From assembly GCF_000165425.1 (NCBI RefSeq), contig NW_001799455.1, positions 186,001-250,000 of the forward strand: a stretch of DNA of 64,000 bases, read 5' to 3'. A model generated the notes under the pieces. That model saw only the letters and a list, made by a program, of their open reading frames with translations. It was not told the DNA's origin and did not search any database. The DNA is from Paramecium tetraurelia. Its lineage: Eukaryota > Ciliophora > Oligohymenophorea > Peniculida > Parameciidae. Positions 1-12,074 of this stretch are shown here, one piece after another. Within the stretch, counting starts at the first letter, position 1. Each line of letters opens with the position of its first letter. Both the position numbers and the translations under genes were made by a program.

Positions 1-3000
1 TTTTTTTTTTTTTTCTTCCTACTAATTCGATCTATTAATCATGATTTTTTATTTCTTTCGAATTTTACTTTTCTATTTCTTAACTCTTATTTTTCTGATT
101 GATTAGTTCTTTTTCTACTCCTAAAATGGTGTCAAAAAGTAACTTATATTTATCGTCGTCCTATTTATTAACAATAGTTTTAAAATTCTATTATAGATAT
201 TTAGCCATAATTTATGCTTCTTCCTTCTTTTCTGCAATTTCTTAATTATAAATTACAAGAAGTGCTTACTCCAGTGCATTCAACTATTAAAATAATTAGA
301 CTTATTCATATTTAGAAAGTGCTAAATGATCCTAAAGTAAAAAGCTATCTATAAATGATTTTTCTATTTTATTTTTAATGTGATTCAATATGACTGTTTC
401 AAAAAATCTGGCATCCTTCATAAAGAGAAACAAATTCAATTCATCACATTAATATTAATTATAGAATTTCTATTAAAACTGAGATGTTTCTTTATCCCAT
501 TTTAAGAGTTCTGATAGCATTTTCAAATCTTTCTCTTATATCTTTTATTTATTGATTCTCACTAACTCTTTCTGGATTTTAAATAATAAATTCAAGGAGT
601 CTATAATAAATATTTCTGTTGATGATATGTCTTAAATTTAAAATGGAGTCTAAGGGATGATTTCCTTTGTGCTCCTGAAGGTGGAATAAAACTTATTCTT
701 CTCCAGTAATGACTCATGACATAAATCTTTAATTTAAATTTCTTTGTTCTATAATGGTAATACCTTAATAACATAGTTATTATCTGTATAAACCAACATC
801 ACAATTGTAGAATAATGAACTGGAACTTCAAAAGAATAGTGATTCTTATCCTTATGGATATTTGTGATAACTCTGCCTGAAAATTTCAAGAAATCACAAA
901 ATGAATTAAAACTTTATTAATGATATTGCATAGGTCCTGATTTTCTATACGCCTTACTTGCCATCTATCTGGAATTGGTAGGTTTTAATAAATTTTGCTA
1001 AACTTATTTCAAATTTTCTTCTTAAGTTTCTGTACAATCAGTAAGAAATCGATTTAAAAGGATTTGAGGTTTCTCAAGTGTGTTGCCCAAATATTTTGGT
1101 TGATTTTTCCTTTCAATAATATATCCTAACTCATCCGATTATTTTAGGTTACACAAATATATGTTATTTTTGAATTCAATCTTAAGATCAAGGGGTTATT
1201 CATACTACTACATAAAACTTTGCATCTCTTTTTCTAAACTACTTAGATCAGGATAGAATGTCGTAGCTAATGCAATTATATGATATTCTTTATCATATAA
1301 TATATCACCCTATACCAACAGCTTTGTATCATTCAGTTAAGTCACAGTACTTTTTAAATTAATTTCTCTCAGATGTTCTTTTTATATCCTCTCATTTTAA
1401 GTATAAAGGTAGTCTTTACATTATTTTAAGGTATTATCAATGACTTTGAATTAAAATGAATATGCTTCTTCTAATAATCGAAGTAAAAATACTCCTTTCT
1501 AAGTGAATTCAATGGTTATTTCATTCTCTTCAAATTAAATCTAATTCCTAATATTGTTAATCGGAGTTATTTCAGACTACAAGTTTTTTATTTAATAGAG
1601 CAAAACATTTTCTAATTTAGTACGAAATGGTAAGGTCAATTTTTCTCCCAAATTAACCACTAATTCATAAGAGCTTTAGTAAGCAGAAAATAGTTTAAGT
1701 AGTTTCCATTCTTATTTTTAGATCTAATATTTCGTAGAAATGACAGTTGAATGTATTTTTTCTATTTATGGCAAAAACCCTAACTTGATTTATCCATTTT
1801 CATCAGTAATAAGATTTTCTTTGATTTATTCATTAATCAAAGAGTGAGTAAATAATACTTAAACCTAGACATTTTTGTATGGCTCGCCGTTCTTACCCAA
1901 TACAAATATTGAATAACCATCTGCATCATCAAATCTTAGCAATTGTTTTATAAATATTTATTATTTTATATCTTATTCCATTTTTATGTTACATGTTTAT
2001 TATAATTCTAAATCGTCTTTTTTGTGTAATTATTTTATTTTCCCTGTTACATCTACTTAGATACTGAGTAGTTTTTAATTAACAGGGAATTTCAATTCTA
2101 AAGGAACTTAAGACTCAAAGTTAATGTCTCTGAAGTTGAAGGTTTAAGGAACACCTTTCTCATTCTAACAAGATATTTAGACATTAGCATCCTTTAATAT
2201 TTCAAATCCTATGTTTGTTCCATTCAAAGTCAATTTAGGGATAATAATTACTGAGACATCAGAGCCTAATTGAATTTACTCATCCCCCAAAATGAAACTG
2301 CAAATTAATCTAAAAGATTCAGGTTATAACAAGAGATTCTCCTTTTAATAGAAATCTCCATATTGAATAATGGCTGAATATTTGGTTTCCTCCTTTGGGA
2401 ATGGAACTACGATTTCTCCCTTAACCAAACTATAAAAGGTCTCTTCAATCCATAACCCAATTTTATCATCAAGCAATTTCTCAAATTTTTCATCAAATAT
2501 CTCATATTTATATCCAGCAGTTACTATTGTCTACTTCAAACATAATCTTCCCTTCTCAATTATTGCTCTACAAGATAGTCCATTACCTATAAATTCGATA
2601 ATAAAGGTTCCTCTTTCAGTCTTTTAAATTGATTCAAACGCAAACTCTTTAATTACTTTCTTAATAGGAGGACAATCATAAGTAAAATTTATCTCCTCTG
2701 TAGGAATAAAACCATCTAAACATATATTTGTACTTAATTATTCGGTCTTAGCCATATAAAAATTTTTCATGTTAATTTGAAATATTTTAATCGTCAAACT
2801 TTAGATGTTCTTTAATTCGACATATAAGTTGACAGGTTCCCCATGAATAAAATATGGCTTATTGTTATCACATAAGTATAAGACCTTAGTATTGTTCATC
2901 AATTTAATTTCATTATTAGTAAAATAATTGTTCAAATCTTGAGCTTCCTCTCCTTTATACAGGCGACTGATGGCTTTTTGTTTCTTTAAATAATGAGATT

Positions 3001-4307
3001 CCAAGTATTGCTCAAAAATACTAAAATCTGAATTTTATTCAAAGTACTTTTATAAATACTTTTCAATTAATTAATTAGTATTCATATCTACATATAATCT
3101 CTAATAATTACATCTGCAAATATTAAATCCATGCCATTCCTGCCAATTAATTGAAAAGTCATTTCTGATTTTACTTTGCACATCCCTATGTGATTTTGTA
3201 ATATTTTGATAGATTTCTATTGGATTTTTTAGAAAATCCAAAAATAAATCAAAGTCATAATGTTAAATTTCAATACCTATGATATATAATCAATATTTAC
3301 CATATTAAAGTAATTCCCTTAAAACTATTTACTTAAGAGAATTAAACCTTTCTAATAAAGATTTTGTCCAAATATATGCCTTGTTCAAATTTGATAAAAT
3401 TTCTTCTTTTTAAACTAAAAGATATTCAGAATTCTCGTCCTATTTTTTATTCTTTCCAAATTTCTTGAAATATAGATTTCCCACAAAAATGGTATATTCT
3501 AAAAATTTCTTATTTAATTTTCCTAACTCCTCCATTTACTCAATAGTTAAGATGTTGAAGCAAGAATTTGTAAATTTAAAGTCTTTTTTTCCAACCAATT
3601 GATTAAAAAATTAAGGAATATTATCATTTAAAATTACCCTTTAACTGCTATGGTTTAATTTATTAAAGAAAATATCAATAACTTTATTAGGAGCCTTAAT
3701 TAATTCTAAAAGATTTAATTATTGGAGTAAGCCAGCAGATAATTTGCTGATTCCCTTTTCTGTATAAGCATCCTTCAGATAATCATCCATTGCTAATTTG
3801 TTATTATCAAATTGAGAAACTAATTCTTTGGTCTATAAGTTAGTATTAAATGCATTTTATTACTAAATTTATAATTATAATTACTTTGGTAGATGTATCT
3901 TAGGATAAATCATCAAAATTGATTTTAAATAATCTCTTATTGATTTTGTATAAAATTTTTCTTTTTCTTTTGGTTGTTTCCTCTGTTTCCATGGATTCAT
4001 TCATCAGATTATCATACTCAACAAATAATCTTCTTAAGCATATTTTCTTATAATTTTTGGTTTTCATTCCTTTATAAGTTGAAAAATGCTCCTACTGTAT
4101 CGAATCAAGTTGATATCCTTTCTAATTCAAGATATTTAGAAAGTATTGATAATAGTATTGATCTGATCCTTTTATTAATTTTGATAATCCGTCATCCTTT
4201 GAAATCAATACTGATTATTCTAACTGAGTAAAATCAAAATCAGTAGTATCTTAATTAGGATTAGAATCAGAGTCTGAGTCTGAGTCGGAATAATTTTCCT
4301 CTTTCAT
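1..4307 (-). CDS. Large macroglobulin-domain-like protein (3' end beyond the window)
   Basis: The frame is read with TAA/TAG as Gln and stays free of TGA from the ATG at 4307-4305 to the left edge, so the carboxyl end is missing and about 1400 residues are visible. The protein starts with an acidic Ser-Asp run (MKEENYSDSDSDSDS) and has no signal peptide. Around 2690-2900 it contains IHGEPVNLYVELKNI followed by a KIFQIN segment. This resembles the beta-sandwich MG domains of the bacterial alpha-2-macroglobulin type found in some large protist proteins; I infer that relationship from memory of the pattern only. Two introns were placed: 3863-3884 (22 nt, ends TAG) and one of 25 nt near 235 ending CAG. 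The last visible part is Lys-rich. No thioester motif lies in the visible part. Function unknown, probably intracellular. Confidence 0.6.
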
Positions 4308-4716
4308 TTTTATTTTATTTTTATTATTTTGAGCAAATTTTTACATAGTTTTCAATACTTAAATATCCCCGCTAAAAGAAAATACCAATTCATTTAAACA
4401 TGATTACGGAATCTTTATTATTAGAATTATCCAAAGAGACTTTCGTTTATTTTTTAGTGGAAGTATAAATTAATAATAAAATTTATAACAGATATAAAGT
4501 TTAAATTTGCTTCTACTATTAAAAATATAAGATTCCAAGAGATATGATAAGCGCTTTAATCTAAAATAGGAATCTATATGTTATTTTAAAGATTTATATC
4601 ATCTTTCCAAGTATCTTAAATTTTCATACTAACCATGATTATTATATATATTTTAAACCAAATGCTTTATCAATATATATGAAAATAATTAAATACTATT
4701 AATATTTTAATGTACA
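4308..4716. other. Spacer with one unsupported plus-strand ORF (4400-4759)
   Basis: Very A+T-rich spacer between two minus-strand genes. A plus-strand frame of 119 residues (ATG at 4400, TGA at 4757-4759) is open in the ciliate code. Its first 35 codons look protein-like, but the rest is low-complexity Ile/Tyr/Asn and its end overlaps the 3' end of the acyl-CoA synthetase gene. With TGA as the only stop, open frames of this size arise easily by chance. I consider it probably not a gene. Confidence 0.3.
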
Positions 4717-6761
4717 TCAATTTATAATTTCATCATATAATTACTAAATAATTTGTTGATAATGTTTCTTAGCCATGTGCCTTTGCATTTTCAAGTTATC
4801 TGTCAATATTCCTACTTGTTAGAATGGTTTTGATTCAAGATATATATTTTTTACTTGTTCATATCCATTCAATTATTCTTTTGATCCCTAAAATAACATA
4901 TTCTTTTACTTATTCGTTTAATTAAGACAAGACGTAATTCTTTATTTCTTTATTGGCACATAAGGTAGGATAATCACCTTCAATTTTCAATTAATCTGCG
5001 AACTATTTTAGAACAGTTGGATCAACTACCACAACCCCAACACAATAGTTCTACAATGAATCCCCGAAAACAACGATTTCCAATATCCCTTTCAATCTCA
5101 AATAACGATTTTCTACTTTCTCTGGAGCAACATATTCGCCTTATGATAATTTAAATAAATTTTTTTTCCTATCTATAAGTCTTAAGGTCCCATCAACTAT
5201 TTAACCTATATCCCCTGTATGTACCCATCCTTCATTATCAATTAACTCTTTTGTTTGTTCTGGATCTCTAAAGTATCCTTTGCTAATGCTTGGTCCCCTA
5301 ATGCAAATCTCCCCTCTAATTAAACCGTCAACATTTTTATCTGTGACATACCCAATTTCTGGTATGCTAACCAATTTGAATTCTTAAGATATTGTGGGAC
5401 CCCCTACGTGACCACAACTAGGATCAAAGATATCTGTTCTAAAGGATCCTCCCATTGTTTCTGTTTAGCCATATATTTCTATAATTTAACAGCACAAAGT
5501 CATTTTTAAGAAGTTTATTACTTTAGTTGATATAGGAGCAGCTCCAGTGAGTATAACTCTTTGTCTTCCACCAAAGATAGCTCTTGTTTTTACAAATGCA
5601 GCATCTAATTATTCGTGAACTGGTATTCCAGTTTGCTAAAAGTACTTTAATTTCATTTCAAAGGCTTGTTCAAATTTGTCCTTTGCATCTTCAGGTAATG
5701 AATTAACGACATTTTAAATTGCCTCATAAAATCTATTGAAAACTCTTGGCACTCCACCAAAGTAAGTTGGTTTACATCTTTAAATGTCTCTAGCTAGGTT
5801 TTGTGCATTTCCACTATAGTAGTTTATTTCAGCAGATGCTAATAATGATCCCAAATGAAGAACCCTTTCAAATAAGTGGGGTAGAGGCAGGTATGACAAA
5901 TAAACATCATTTTCATTAAGTTTCTAATTGGGAGGATAGTCAAAAACATGCAACATCTGTTAAAAATTGTACTAAGTTTAGAGAGTTGCTTTGGATTGTC
6001 CAGTGGTTCCACTTGTAAATACTAGAGTCATTGAAACATCTGGCTATAAATTGGGATATGGAATGATGGCAGTTTTGCCTTTTTCCACAACTTAATTCCA
6101 CGTTACAATCTCCTTCCCTTATGCTCTTAACTTGTCCAAATCTTCTTCTTGGAAGCCTTCACCTACAATAACAATAGTTTTTAGATGGGCTTGGTTCACA
6201 TCTACTAGGACTTTTATCGTACTTGATTAGACAAAGCAGATACTAATTTCATAATTATTTGCATACCTCACTTAAGTTTACTCCAAAGAATATTTCATAC
6301 TATTATATCCTAAGGTATCATAAAATGGACAGGATGTAAATCCATAAAGGATGCAAGCAATATCCAAAATGGACCATTCCCTTCTGTTGGACATATATAT
6401 TCCGACAGGCTTAATTACGAGCCCCTGCTCATCTTTGACTTCAACTATGGAATTTCTTGAATACAGTTCAGAGCCGATTTGAGTAGCAGTATCGAATATT
6501 TCCTAATTATTTTAAGAAAATATACTTTATATGTTATTTAGTCATATTATTATGATTCCTCATTGTAATAGCCGAGAGACTTCTTATCTGGAAATCTCTA
6601 TAGCTTCTCAATAAATTCTTGCTAGAAGGTACATTTAGATTGAGGGAAGCCATCCTATAATATATATTTGAAAATACCTTCGATTAGGGATGCCTATAGA
6701 TTGGGGTTTCATTTTCCTTTCCTTCAGATACTTTACAAAGATATTCTCTAACTTAGTTCAT
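4717..6761 (-). CDS. Long-chain acyl-CoA synthetase (AMP-forming)
   Basis: Activates fatty acids to acyl-CoA through an acyl-adenylate. The protein of 658 residues, of normal family length, starts [14 protein letters not shown] at 6761. The near-N-terminal ETPIYRHP motif is typical of eukaryotic long-chain enzymes. The AMP-binding signature [10 protein letters not shown] lies near 6010-5980. Further downstream are [22 protein letters not shown] and [19 protein letters not shown], the adenylate-forming core and the fatty-acid-specific signature. Three introns (23, 23 and 22 nt, all ending TAG) restore one frame of 659 codons ending in TGA at 4719-4717. The enzyme probably sits on the cytosolic face of a membrane, as known members do. 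Identification is firm; substrate chain length cannot be read from sequence. Confidence 0.93.
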
Positions 6762-7441
6762 TGATTATCAATATTTAAATTATTGTAATCTTCGCAATTG
6801 TTTTGAAAATATCTTTTAATTATTATCATTTAATTATAATGAGATTTTTATATAGATTTTTGATATTTATTTAATATTAAACCAGCAATAGATGTGCTAT
6901 ATTTGCAGGCTTATTATTTTAATATTATTAACCATAATTAATTGTAAGTAAGATTTTAAAATAATATTTCATTTTGTTTTCAGTTACAAGTTGAAGCAAT
7001 TTCATTTTTCAGGAGTCAAGAGGGACTTTAACTTCATCGTAAAGTAAGGTTTTACCCTATATAATTTAAAAGAATGAAAGAATATTTTGATTCACCATTA
7101 TTAATCTATTAATTTTCAATTTCATAGTAAGCCTACCTTATTGATTAATAATTGAAATATATAGGGTTTTTTAATGAGGAGTATTAAATGAATACTCATT
7201 TTAACAATTTCTATTAGAATTGAAAACAAACTAATTAAATTTAATTATTACATAGTAACTCATTTGAAGTAGTATATTAATTATAGTACTCTGATAGAAA
7301 TGGATTAAGATTTCAATGGTTGGATTGAAATTAATAAATGGTTTAAAATGATGAATTCGAGAAATAATTAAAGTATAAACTTCTGTTAATTCATAAATAT
7401 TTATTCGTTTTGGTAATAAATATAATATTAAATAATCTATA
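6762..7441. other. Divergent intergenic region, about 680 bp, with hairpin-forming inverted repeats
   Basis: Lies between the divergent starts of the acyl-CoA synthetase and V-ATPase subunit a genes, so it should hold both promoters. It is long for this compact genome. I see no supported gene. An inverted repeat pairs ACCCTATATA near 7053 with TATATAGGGT near 7160. A shorter one pairs GAGTATT with AATACTC around 7180-7200. Confidence 0.5.
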
Positions 7442-9971
7442 ATGAGCTTGTTTAGATCAGAGTAGATGGAATTCTATAATTTAGTGATTCCAAGAGAGTC
7501 GGCATGGGATGTAATGAACACATTAGGATATTTTGATAGCGTTCACATAATTGATTATGATCCGACTTTACCTTAAATAAATAGGCCATTTTCAAATTAT
7601 GTGAAGAGGTATTTCATTTAGAGATTAAAGATGTGATGATGTGATGCAGAAGATTGAGTAGATAGATGGTGAGATGAGAAATTTCAAGATTGAAAAGAGA
7701 TATTCTCCCGATGTGATTGATTTATTGAAGAAGAGAAATGGAACTCATAAATAATTTGAAGAATTGGAATAGGATATATGTAAAGTGGCAGATGATTTGG
7801 AACATCAATAACAAACAATGAATAGTTTATAAGAGAAGAAAAACACAATAAGGGAGAATTTGGAAGTGTTAAGAAATGCAGTGGCATTTTAGAATGAGGA
7901 TTCAGAGGAGGCTAGTTTGTTGGGATTTCAGAAGATGGTTGGAGTTATATTGAAGGAAGATGAAATGAGATTCAAAAGGATAATCTTTAGAATAACAAAG
8001 GGCAACATTCACGTTGATATTATGGACATCCAAGAGCATTTCATATAATAGGATAGGAGGATAGTATAGAAGTGTGTGTTTATGCTCATTTATCCAAATG
8101 GAGACTTGACTTAGAAGAAAATCTAGAGAGTGATTGAGTCTTTTTCATGCAATAAATTCGATATCCCAACATCCAGTGATTAACATGCTTAGAGAATTAC
8201 AATGTTGGAGAATCAATTGAATGAGGCAGATCAATTGTTGCATTTGACTATTACTCAGATTAATAAAAGGTTGCAGGATTTGGCAGAAGTGAAATACAAT
8301 TGCTCTTGGATTGAGGAGATGAGGATCTTGGTAACCAAAGAGAAGTATTTGTACATGAATTTGAATATGTTGAATATGACTAACTCCGTATTTCATGGTC
8401 AGATATGGTTACCATAAGGTTAGGATTAAAAAATTTAATAGGCTCTACGAAACTTGCATGGTAATGATAAATAATTACCTAGTGGTTAAATCTAGGAATG
8501 TTAAACTCAATTAACTCCTCCTACATATTATAAATTAAATTCATTTACATATCCCTTTTAGGAAATTGTCAATACTTATGGTATACCCAGATACAAGGAA
8601 ATCAATCCAGGTTTGTCTACTATCATAACATTCCCATTTCTAGTCGGTGTGATGTTTGGTGATATTGGTCATGGGTATAATATATTAAATTATTAAGAGT
8701 TTGTTATTGTTTGTTTGTGGATTGTATCTCACAACTGAAGATGCAAGGAAATCAATCTTCTCTGGAATAGTCCCCATGAGATATATGATACTCCTCATTG
8801 GATTCTTTGCTTGTTACAATGGACTCATTTACAACGATTTTCTATCCATAGGCTTAAACTTATTTGGAAGTTGTTACAATTTGGTAGATGGTGAATATGA
8901 ACTCCAAGAAGATTGTGTCTATAAATTTGGAATAGATCCTGCATGGGGTTCTTCAGCCAATCAATTGACTTTCATGAATTCATTCAAAATGAAGTTGGCA
9001 GTCATCATCGGAGTCACTCACATGACTTTCGGTATCATTTTGAAAGGATTCAACACTCTACACTTCAAAAGCTATATGGATTTCTTTTGTGAATTCATTC
9101 CATAATTCCTTTTATTACTCTGTAGTTTTGGCTACATGGATTTCTTATTGTTTTTGAAATGGTCTACCAAATTCGAAGATACTAAAGATGCTCCTAGTGT
9201 TATTACAACTATGATTGACATGGTGTTACGACCTTTTGATGTCCCTGAAAAACCATTGTTCGAATCTGGAGAGCAATAGAGATTCATTTAACTACTGTTA
9301 TTAACCATCATAACCTTCTGTATTCCTGTCATGTTGATTACAAAACCACTTCTTTTTAGTCTAAAAAAGAAGAATCCTCATCAATATCAATAAATACCCT
9401 CTTACGTACCTGATGAAGATCCCAACCCAGAATAATTACAAAATGATATGCAAAAGGAGTAGTCATAACCACATAGTAAAGTGTCTGTTTAATAACATAA
9501 CGAACATGACGATATTGGTGAATTAATAGTCCATCAATGTATAAATTTATTCTAATTATTAATAGCCATTGAAACTATCGAATTTGTTTTGGGAAGTGTT
9601 AGTAACACAGCTTCGTATTTAAGATTATGGGCACTATCCTTAGCTCATTCACAATTGGCCGAAGTCTTCTTCTCTATGACCATAGCCAGTCATATTGGTG
9701 ATGGAGGATTCTTTGGAACCTTAGGAGTATTCATTTACATTTACATTCTAGTCAATCGTACAATTCCCAGGATTTGCTCTGGCCACTTTTGGAGTCCTGA
9801 TGTGTATGGATCTTATGGAATGTTTCTTACATGCCCTTCGATTGCAATGGTATCTAATTTAATCACTATCCATTTAGGGTTGAATTCTAAAGCAAATTTT
9901 ACAAAGCCGATGGATATTTGTTTAAAGCATATTCATTCACAAATATTAAAAGTAATGAATAAGATGATTGA
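7442..9971 (+). CDS. ATP6V0A: V-type proton ATPase 116 kDa subunit a
   Basis: Membrane-integral subunit of the V-ATPase Vo sector, which forms the proton half-channels in acidic compartments and the contractile vacuole complex. It starts [20 protein letters not shown], the canonical N-terminus. [13 protein letters not shown] matches the conserved early block, and [19 protein letters not shown] leads into [10 protein letters not shown]. The C-terminal half carries [20 protein letters not shown] and [14 protein letters not shown], which include the essential Arg of the proton path, and ends after [17 protein letters not shown]. Four introns of 22, 25, 25 and 28 nt give 810 codons exactly. The first two introns end AAG and GAG rather than TAG. 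The 3' end is only 24 bp from the convergent Nudix gene. Ciliates have many paralogues of this subunit; which one this is cannot be told here. Confidence 0.96.
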
Positions 9972-9995
9972 TGTCTAAATATCATAACATATAAA

Positions 9996-10850
9996 TCAAA
10001 TCAAAATCATCAATATTAACATTGGTATCAAGTATGTATAGATTGGCCAATTCCACTTCTCAAACAACCCAATCCTCTCTCTTTTGTAAGCTATCATAGC
10101 TCCATATTCTAGAGCATATTTCATAGGTCCTGTGAATGTAAACTTGGCAATATGAGCATGTTCCCACACTTTTTAGTGTTTCTAGATAAGATATAAAAAT
10201 GAAATCGTCAAAAAAAATGTGAATCCATACAACACCTCATCAAATCCAATGTCCAAAGCTGCAGTTTCGGCCTACTTAAAATACTTAGCTATTGATCGAG
10301 GTCCAAAATAATGTTGACTCTTTTTTGTTTTATATTGTGGATCATCAAAATAACTAAGCTTAACCCACTTTGCTTGTTGTACTTCGTTTTCAGACAATCT
10401 CATGTGATCAGTCGTTTTCTCAGGATCATTGATCGCTATTACGAAAGCACTGCAATATAGAGATTTATTATTTTTCAATTTCTTCATATAAGCATTCTTT
10501 GAAAGTCGACATACATAATAGCATTCCAATCCATTTAGATTAATTCCTACTTCTTCATGTACTTCCCTTATTGCAGCTTACAAGTCTGTTTCATCATTGT
10601 CGCATTTACCTCCTGGGAAAGCAATTTCACCACTATATTAATCTCTTTTTGAGTTTTATCTTTAAATATAAAGTATTTCAATATCTTTCTGTTCTTGAAA
10701 TTTGGTGGATTGGGGATTGTTGATATTCAGTTAGGAGTATCCTTATTATGGTTTAAATTACCCTCTTAAGAGTATACAAACCGCAGATTGAGCAGTAGTT
10801 TAAGTATTTGTATAGGGTTTATACTACGAGGGTGGAATTAAATTAAGCAT
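9996..10850 (-). CDS. Nudix hydrolase with C-terminal membrane segments, CoA-diphosphatase-like
   Basis: The intact 284-residue frame has no intron. The Nudix box is complete: GKCDNDETDLQAAIREVHEE followed by VGI fits GX5EX7REUXEEXGU, so the metal-binding glutamates are present. The preceding SGEIAFPGG resembles the start of the Nudix fold in CoA and ADP-ribose diphosphatases of the NUDT7/8 type; this subfamily call is an inference. After the catalytic domain come about 85 residues with two hydrophobic stretches, FTFFLTISFLYLI and IYTYLIPMLILMILI, the second ending at the stop. This suggests a tail-anchored or two-pass membrane protein with a cytosolic active site. It converges with the V-ATPase gene (24 bp between stops) and is followed in the same orientation by the LSm8-like gene. 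Confidence 0.85.
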
Positions 10851-10901
10851 ATGATAATTATTAATATACAATCTTTAGCATAAAATAATAAAAATGGTTT
10901 G

Positions 10902-11285
10902 TCACTAGATTAATATGATATTTTGTATATGTTCTCCAGGTATGGCAACACTGCCAACATAATATTTGTCTTTCATAAATAGATCATTGAATGCTTTTGC
11001 TTCATCAACCTTTTATTGCAATTCTTATTTTGTCTCTTCAGTTGCTTTATTGTAATTATTGTACGCTTCTCTAAGAGATTCGTCATTTGTAAAATATTTG
11101 GCTAAGTATTAGGGATTGTAATCAAATTCAATATCGAGTTCCAAGGGTGATGGGTGAGTAGCAACAGAATGTTGGAGTATGATAGAAAAAGGCGAGGAGA
11201 TACTTGACAGCACTCCATAGAGGACTCTGTTGTCTGAACAAACCACTTTGACACTTTTATTCAAGTATTAAGATTGATCACTCAT
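10902..11285 (-). CDS. LSm8-like Sm-fold protein with a long insertion
   Basis: Intronless 127-residue protein. The Sm1-like half reads YLNKSVKVVCSDNRVLYGVL, similar to the start of LSm8 (and to NAA38), where the Asp-Asn pair in the loop would contact RNA. The Sm2-like half is YVGSVAIPGEHI near the carboxyl end, resembling the RGxxVxxIGxI signature but without a clear Arg-Gly. Between them lies an insertion of about 50 charged, probably helical residues, longer than in ordinary Sm proteins. LSm8 would act in the nuclear LSm2-8 ring on U6 snRNA. Given the divergence, an NAA38-like or unrelated Sm role remains possible. It sits 23 bp downstream of the TXNDC9-like gene on the same strand. Confidence 0.6.
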
Positions 11286-11308
11286 TTAATTAATTTAATA
11301 TTCAAATG

Positions 11309-12000
11309 TCACTTATCTTCATCTGATGAGTTGTCATCATTGCTACCCTTTCTTACCTTGATCATACCATATCTTAAAAGACTATAAAATAATTTCTTTT
11401 ATAATTTACATATGTGCTAATGTACCAGTTTCAAAAGTGTCCTTCCCTCCCATCTCTTCGAAACCTACGATTCTATTTTTTAAGACTCCATTCACAAATA
11501 AGCATACTGTAGGTAGAACTTGAATTTGTAGTTTGCCCACAAAAAAGGGTGACTTTTCTGCATTCAAACAATAGAATTTGGTCTCAGGATGCCTATCAAA
11601 GTCACAAAATCAATTACTATTATGATATTGCCTAGAGATGTTTGTCCATAATTTTGCATCTTTCGAAATCACGATGAAAGAAATGAACAACACTGAATTC
11701 AGATTTAGTAACAGATGGCAAGAATTCCTCTTCAACGATTTCTCTATATTCTCCAAATCCCTTATTCTTTTTAAGCATGGCCTCTTGCAATTCCTTAGCT
11801 CTTTGTTCCCTCATCTTCTTCAACATTTCTTTCAAATCCTCATCATCACAATCATCCTCGTCTTCTTCCTCATATTGTCGTCTTGCTGCTCTCCTTCTCT
11901 CTTCTTCCTATTGTTTAGCCTACTATTCTTTCATCTTGTCTTTCAAGGCCTTCTCCATTACAGATTCGACCAACATATTACCCATCAATGAATTACTCAT
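11309..12000 (-). CDS. TXNDC9: TXNDC9 / phosducin-like-3-type thioredoxin-fold protein
   Basis: Probable cochaperone of the CCT chaperonin in actin and tubulin folding, by analogy with TXNDC9/Plp3. The 212 residues start MSNSLMGNMLVESVMEKALK, followed by a charged helical region and an acidic patch. The diagnostic block GFGEYREIVEEEF and VVHFFHRDFERCKIMDKHL then matches the family, including the single Cys that replaces the thioredoxin CxxC. The thioredoxin core continues with FFVGKLQIQVLPTVCLFVNG and the C-terminal GG-DTFETGTLAHILLRYGMI block. Two introns (25 and 28 nt, both TAG) restore 213 codons. The C-terminus is acidic (NDDNSSDEDK). Identification is good; the chaperonin role is from the family. 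Confidence 0.9.
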
Positions 12001-12074
12001 TTTATTTAAATTTTAAATTAATGTCAATCAAACAAAAAATTGTTTTTTATATTTACATAAAAGAAATATCTCAC

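Noticed and set aside
3974..4231. Plus-strand ORF antisense to the macroglobulin-like gene
   Set aside because: It lies wholly inside the well-supported minus-strand coding frame and has low-complexity Ile/Leu composition.
8145..8396. Minus-strand ORF inside the V-ATPase gene
   Set aside because: Shadow of the plus-strand frame, which is conserved and complete.
11638..12016. Two plus-strand Ser/Leu/Phe-rich ORFs
   Set aside because: Antisense to the TXNDC9-like gene; composition follows from its Glu/Lys-rich coding strand.
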